From Hymenobacter jeollabukensis (lineage in GTDB: Bacteria > Bacteroidota > Bacteroidia > Cytophagales > Hymenobacteraceae), in the NCBI RefSeq assembly GCF_005771675.1, contig NZ_VAJM01000003.1, positions 496,001 to 560,000 on the forward strand: a DNA stretch of 64,000 nucleotides, read 5' to 3'. Each line of letters opens with the position of its first letter. Within the stretch, counting starts at the first letter, position 1. The notes beneath the pieces are model-generated. The model had not been told where the DNA came from. It saw nothing but the letters and a program-made list of their open reading frames with translations, and made no database searches. This document shows positions 61,145 to 64,000 of the stretch, piece by piece. The position numbers and the translations under genes are program-made.

Positions 61145-62455
61145 CTACAGCGGGTGCTCCAGCCGCTGGCAGTAAGCCAAGACTAGCCTGAACAGCCCCG
61201 CAAAACCAGACAGTGGGAGGGTTTCGGCCCGGTCGTACACGTCGTGGTAGTGGGTGGGCGTGCCGCGCAGGTACAGGAAGAAGGCGGGCACGCCGGCCTC
61301 CGAAAACGGGTAATGGTCGGAATTGGCGGCCCGGCCCCGGGGCGCCAGGCCGGGCAAGTAGCTGCCGGTCGTATTCAGGCTTTCGAGGAGCCGATACTCC
61401 GACTCATGCACCTTGCCGTTTACTACGGTGGCACCCGCCTGGCCGGTGCCTTCCAAATCGAGGTTGAGCAGGAACCGGACGCGGTCGAGGGGCAGCAGCG
61501 GATGGGCCACGAAGTAGCGGGAGCCGACGAGCCCGGCTTCCTCGGCTCCGAAGGCCAGAAACGCTACGGAGTAGCGCGGACGGTGAGCGAGCTGGGAGTA
61601 GTGAGCGGCCAGCTCCAGCAGCAGCGCGGTGCCGCTGGCGTTGTCGTTGGCGCCCGGGAAGTAGGCCTGCCGGCCCATGGGGCCCAGGTGGTCGTAGTGG
61701 GCCGTGACGACGATAAACGAATCAGGCTGTACGGCGCCGCGCACCACGCCCACGACGTTCTGCGTGGGGTAGGCGGTGCGCAGCCGGGCCTCGACGGTAA
61801 GATCAACAGGAGCGGGAGCAGAGGGCCAGCGCGAGGCCACTACCTGCAGCTGCACCTGCCCGGCCTGCGCGGGCGCCAGCGAGGCCGTGAGCTTGCCGGG
61901 CACCAGCTCGATGCGGGCGGCGGCCTCGGCTACGTGCTGGGCAAATACTTCGGGCAGGATGCGCAGCCGCTCCGCGTCGCGCTGCCGCAGCACCAGGATG
62001 CGGCCCCGTAGCGGCTCGCGCAGAAAACGCTGGCCGGCGGCTTCATCCGAGAAAATCAGCGAATCGAGCTGAATAGGCTGGCCCTGCAGCTGGCCGGCGC
62101 CGGAGCCCGGGGCGGCAATGAAGTCGGCGCCGGGCGTCAGCGGCTGCCCACCCACGCGCAGGCTGAGCCGGCCGGGAAAGGTGTTGACGTCGAAGGCAAA
62201 CGGCTGGAAGTACTCCGGGGCCAGTGGCTGCAGTCCCAGGGCCTTGAACCGGCGGCGCAGGTAATCGGCGGCGCGCCGCTCACCCTGCTGCACGTAGCCG
62301 CGGCCGTGCATGCGCGGGCTGGCCAGGGTGGCAATGGTTTGCCGGGCGCGGGCCATATCCTGGGCCTGCGCCGACAGCAGGCCCAACCCCGGCAGCAGCG
62401 CACCCAGCGCCAGCGCGGCAACACGATGAGCGGAGAATGGCCTACGGGGCAGCAT
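61145..62455 (-). CDS. M28-family zinc aminopeptidase, exported
   Basis: This 436-residue exported metallopeptidase has a signal peptide (about 1-32), a PA-type insert (about 100-240) and the M28 catalytic domain with the expected ligands: His253 in VTAHYDHLG, Asp271 in PGANDNASG, Glu305/306 in AFGAEEAGL, Asp333 in NLDLEG and His402/404 in THYHDVYD. It should trim N-terminal residues from peptides in the periplasm or outside. It is the third gene of a likely gcvH-vanZ-peptidase run, 33 bases after vanZ. Confidence 0.92.
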   Translation of the reverse strand: MLPRRPFSAHRVAALALGALLPGLGLLSAQAQDMARARQTIATLASPRMHGRGYVQQGERRAADYLRRRFKALGLQPLAPEYFQPFAFDVNTFPGRLSLRVGGQPLTPGADFIAAPGSGAGQLQGQPIQLDSLIFSDEAAGQRFLREPLRGRILVLRQRDAERLRILPEVFAQHVAEAAARIELVPGKLTASLAPAQAGQVQLQVVASRWPSAPAPVDLTVEARLRTAYPTQNVVGVVRGAVQPDSFIVVTAHYDHLGPMGRQAYFPGANDNASGTALLLELAAHYSQLAHRPRYSVAFLAFGAEEAGLVGSRYFVAHPLLPLDRVRFLLNLDLEGTGQAGATVVNGKVHESEYRLLESLNTTGSYLPGLAPRGRAANSDHYPFSEAGVPAFFLYLRGTPTHYHDVYDRAETLPLSGFAGLFRLVLAYCQRLEHPL

Positions 62456-62488
62456 ACAACGAATAGCGTAAGTAGTAGAAGCCGGGCC

Positions 62489-62890
62489 TCAGGCCGTGGC
62501 GGGCAGCACGTCCCACCAACGGCGGGTGAGGTGCATCAGGCCCAGGCCGGCCACGGTGCCCAGCGCGTCGCTGATCATGTCGGTCCACTCACCCAGGCGG
62601 CCCAGGTCCATGAGGGTCTGCGTCAGCTCGATGAAGGCGCCCAGCAGCAGGCACACCACCAGTGTCCACAGGAAAGCCCGGTGGCGCAGGCCCGGAAAGA
62701 GCCGTTGCCACCGGGCCGTCAAAACGTAGAGCACCGCGGTTACTACAAAGATGCCGGCATGGGCCGCCGTGTCGAACGAGAGCAGGTCCCACTGGGGCAG
62801 GGGCGGCAGCTGATCGAGCGGGCTGAGCGTGCCCCAGAGCATGAAGGCCGTCCAGGCCAGGGCGACCAGCGCCGTGAGCACGCGGAGCAT
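62489..62890 (-). CDS. VanZ-family membrane protein
   Basis: This 133-residue protein has four membrane helices and VanZ motifs: WGTLSPLDQLPPLPQWDLLS, FDTAAHAGIFVVTAVLY and the acidic LGAFIELTQTLMDLGRLGEW, then TDMISDALGTVAG. VanZ-like proteins are small membrane proteins; VanZ itself lowers teicoplanin binding, while most homologues are uncharacterised. The position 14 bases after gcvH, next to sprA, is a gene order I remember from other Bacteroidota. Confidence 0.9.
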   Translation of the reverse strand: MLRVLTALVALAWTAFMLWGTLSPLDQLPPLPQWDLLSFDTAAHAGIFVVTAVLYVLTARWQRLFPGLRHRAFLWTLVVCLLLGAFIELTQTLMDLGRLGEWTDMISDALGTVAGLGLMHLTRRWWDVLPATA

Positions 62891-62904
62891 GGCCGGCCGG
62901 GCAA

Positions 62905-63285
62905 TTAGGCGCCTACCAGCTCGCCGTAGGCCTCAGCCGACAGCAAACCTTCAAGCTCGGCCTGGTTGCCGATGCTCATCTTGATCATCCACCCGTCGCC
63001 GTAAGGGTCGGAGTTGACGGTTTCGGGCGCGTCGTTGAGCTTGGGGTTGACTTCCAGCACGGTGCCGCTGAGGGGGCTGAACAGGTCCGAAACGGTCTTG
63101 ACGGCTTCCACCGTGCCGAACACCTCGTCCTTGCTGACGTCCTTGTCGGCCGAATCAATGTCCACGTACACGATGTCGCCCAGCTCTTTCTGCGCGAAAT
63201 CGGTGATACCCACGTAAGCGGTGTCGCCTTCGATGCGGACCCACTCGTGTTCTTTGGTGTACTTCAGGTTAGCCGGGAGGTTCAT
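62905..63285 (-). CDS. gcvH: Glycine cleavage system H protein
   Basis: This 126-residue lipoyl carrier shuttles the aminomethyl group between the P and T proteins of the glycine cleavage system. The lipoylation site is Lys63 in [18 protein letters not shown]. Other family marks are [20 protein letters not shown] and [11 protein letters not shown]. No gcvT or gcvP is nearby, which is usual in this phylum. The start is ATG 63285, and a TATCTTTG promoter core lies at 63333-63340. It heads the run gcvH-vanZ-peptidase. Confidence 0.96.
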   Translation of the reverse strand: MNLPANLKYTKEHEWVRIEGDTAYVGITDFAQKELGDIVYVDIDSADKDVSKDEVFGTVEAVKTVSDLFSPLSGTVLEVNPKLNDAPETVNSDPYGDGWMIKMSIGNQAELEGLLSAEAYGELVGA

Positions 63286-63332
63286 ATTGGGCAAACAGGG
63301 AAATGGAGTGTACGCCCGCCACCGCGGGCGGC

Positions 63333-63340
63333 CAAAGATA
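63333..63340 (-). promoter_or_regulatory. Promoter core (TATCTTTG) of gcvH
   Basis: A TAnnTTTG match on the minus strand lies 47 bases upstream of the gcvH start and adjoins the inverted repeat at 63349-63451. No clear minus-33 box is seen. Confidence 0.4.
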
Positions 63341-63348
63341 GTGAGATA

Positions 63349-63451
63349 GTGAATGAGTGGATCAGTGAATGAGTGAATTGCTGGGGCCATAAAAATAAAT
63401 GGGTGAAGCAAGGAGGCCTTACTTCACCCATTCACTAAATCACTCATTCAC
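63349..63451. repeat. Inverted repeat of GTGAATGAGTG units between sprA and gcvH
   Basis: The left arm (63349-63378) holds two GTGAATGAGTG-like units. The right arm (63422-63451) is their inverted counterpart with a few mismatches. The inner part GGGTGAAG (63401-63408) / CTTCACCC (63422-63429) can also pair. It may end the sprA transcript three bases past its stop codon. Confidence 0.6.
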
Positions 63452-63453
63452 CG

Positions 63454-64000
63454 CTACTGCGAGAGGCTGTAGCGCAGCTGAATGCCGCCTTCGGTGGCCG
63501 CGTTCTTGAAGGAAGTGGTGCCGCCGCGGGGCTGCGACACGTTGCGGGTGAAGAAGAACTGCAGGTTCAGGCGCTGGCTGACGACGTAGTCGATGGTGGG
63601 GCGCAGCTGTACCTGGCGGTTACCGTTGGTGACCTGTTGGCTGGCCTTGCCAGGCGAACCGGAATCCGGGTTCTGCGTGTCGGGCGCCACCACGTCCACG
63701 ATACTGCGCTGAATGGTCACGTTGTCGCGGATGGAGAGGTCGAGGCGCATGTTCAGCTCGTTGGTCAGAATGCGCTGTTCGCCGCCGATGCGGAACGGAA
63801 TGCGGAAGCGGTTGGTGGTGTAGCCGAAGCCGATGGTCAGCGTCTTGTTGCGCAGCTCCGTAACCTGGGCGTTGGTGGTGTTCAGGGCCAGCATCCGGTC
63901 GAGGCCGTAGTCCACGCTGCCGTTGATTTTCTCCAGCGTCTGGAAGTTCACGCCCACCAGCGGTGAGAGGCGCTCCGACATGGTCACCTGGTTGATGATG
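63454..64000 (-). CDS. sprA: SprA/Sov, T9SS outer-membrane translocon (C-terminal part, cut by window edge)
   Basis: The last 181 codons or so of a beta-barrel protein run open to the right edge. The segments TMSERLSPLVGVNFQTLEKI, LALNTTNAQVTELRNKTLTI, GFGYTTNRFRIPF and RQVQLRPTIDYVVSQRLNLQ, ending GGIQLRYSLSQ, match the C-terminus of SprA as I remember it from Flavobacterium and relatives. SprA is the very large outer-membrane barrel through which T9SS cargo leaves the cell, so it would export the three sorting-domain proteins encoded in this window. Confidence 0.88.
   Translation of the reverse strand, partial: IINQVTMSERLSPLVGVNFQTLEKINGSVDYGLDRMLALNTTNAQVTELRNKTLTIGFGYTTNRFRIPFRIGGEQRILTNELNMRLDLSIRDNVTIQRSIVDVVAPDTQNPDSGSPGKASQQVTNGNRQVQLRPTIDYVVSQRLNLQFFFTRNVSQPRGGTTSFKNAATEGGIQLRYSLSQ

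Overview
The window is chromosomal DNA from a GC-rich member of the Bacteroidota, most likely a Hymenobacter-type species (Cytophagales). This rests on the SprA C-terminus of the type IX secretion system at the right edge, three large secreted proteins ending in type A T9SS sorting domains, an exosortase X pair with a PID-CTERM substrate, Bacteroidota-type promoter cores (TAnnTTTG), and the near absence of Shine-Dalgarno sequences. Species assignment is inference.

Layout. 0-3 kb (minus strand): CutC (cut by the edge) coupled to a Tat-exported Ntn-type asparaginase, then an OmpA-type lipoprotein coupled to a second lipoprotein. 3-10 kb (plus): a periplasmic GH13 amylase/neopullulanase, an HSL-type esterase lipoprotein, a MORN/TonB-C protein, a BBE-type FAD oxidase and a DUF1345 membrane protein. 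10-17 kb is an accessory region: an S74 (tail-fibre chaperone) surface protein, orphan proteins, a DUF433/DUF5615 toxin-antitoxin pair, an alpha/beta hydrolase, six copies of a GC-rich palindromic repeat, a 21-bp minisatellite and an AT-rich two-gene island. 17-31 kb is mostly housekeeping: mfd, a YdjM-type membrane hydrolase, a NYN/cold-shock fusion, a hotdog thioesterase, Mpo1-like, GNAT, YajQ, TerC, a J-domain membrane protein, a SpoU methyltransferase and mutS. 31-33 kb: two tandem tRNA-Gly(GCC) units, tRNA-Leu(TAA), and a decaying stretch with relics of one small gene family.

33-50 kb holds surface and secretion genes: exosortase X and its associated membrane protein, a 2,590-residue T9SS protein, a frameshifted HTH gene with a 34-bp palindrome in front of it, the 72-residue PID-CTERM protein and an 1,887-residue T9SS protein. 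49.5-54 kb: MoxR ATPase, a SAM methyltransferase, and a flippase/glycosyltransferase pair. 54-59 kb: a T9SS beta-helix-like protein and a TonB-dependent receptor; 11-bp-phased GTTA-type repeats resembling Pho boxes lie upstream of both. 59-64 kb: YicC endoribonuclease, a small exported protein, an M28 peptidase, VanZ, GcvH and the C-terminus of SprA.

The best leads are the paired Pho-box-like arrays (56.03 and 59.01 kb), the exosortase X/PID-CTERM set split around the giant T9SS gene, the modular palindromic repeat family and minisatellite at 10-15 kb, the AT-rich island at 15.4-16.9 kb, and the HTH pseudogene with its candidate operator.
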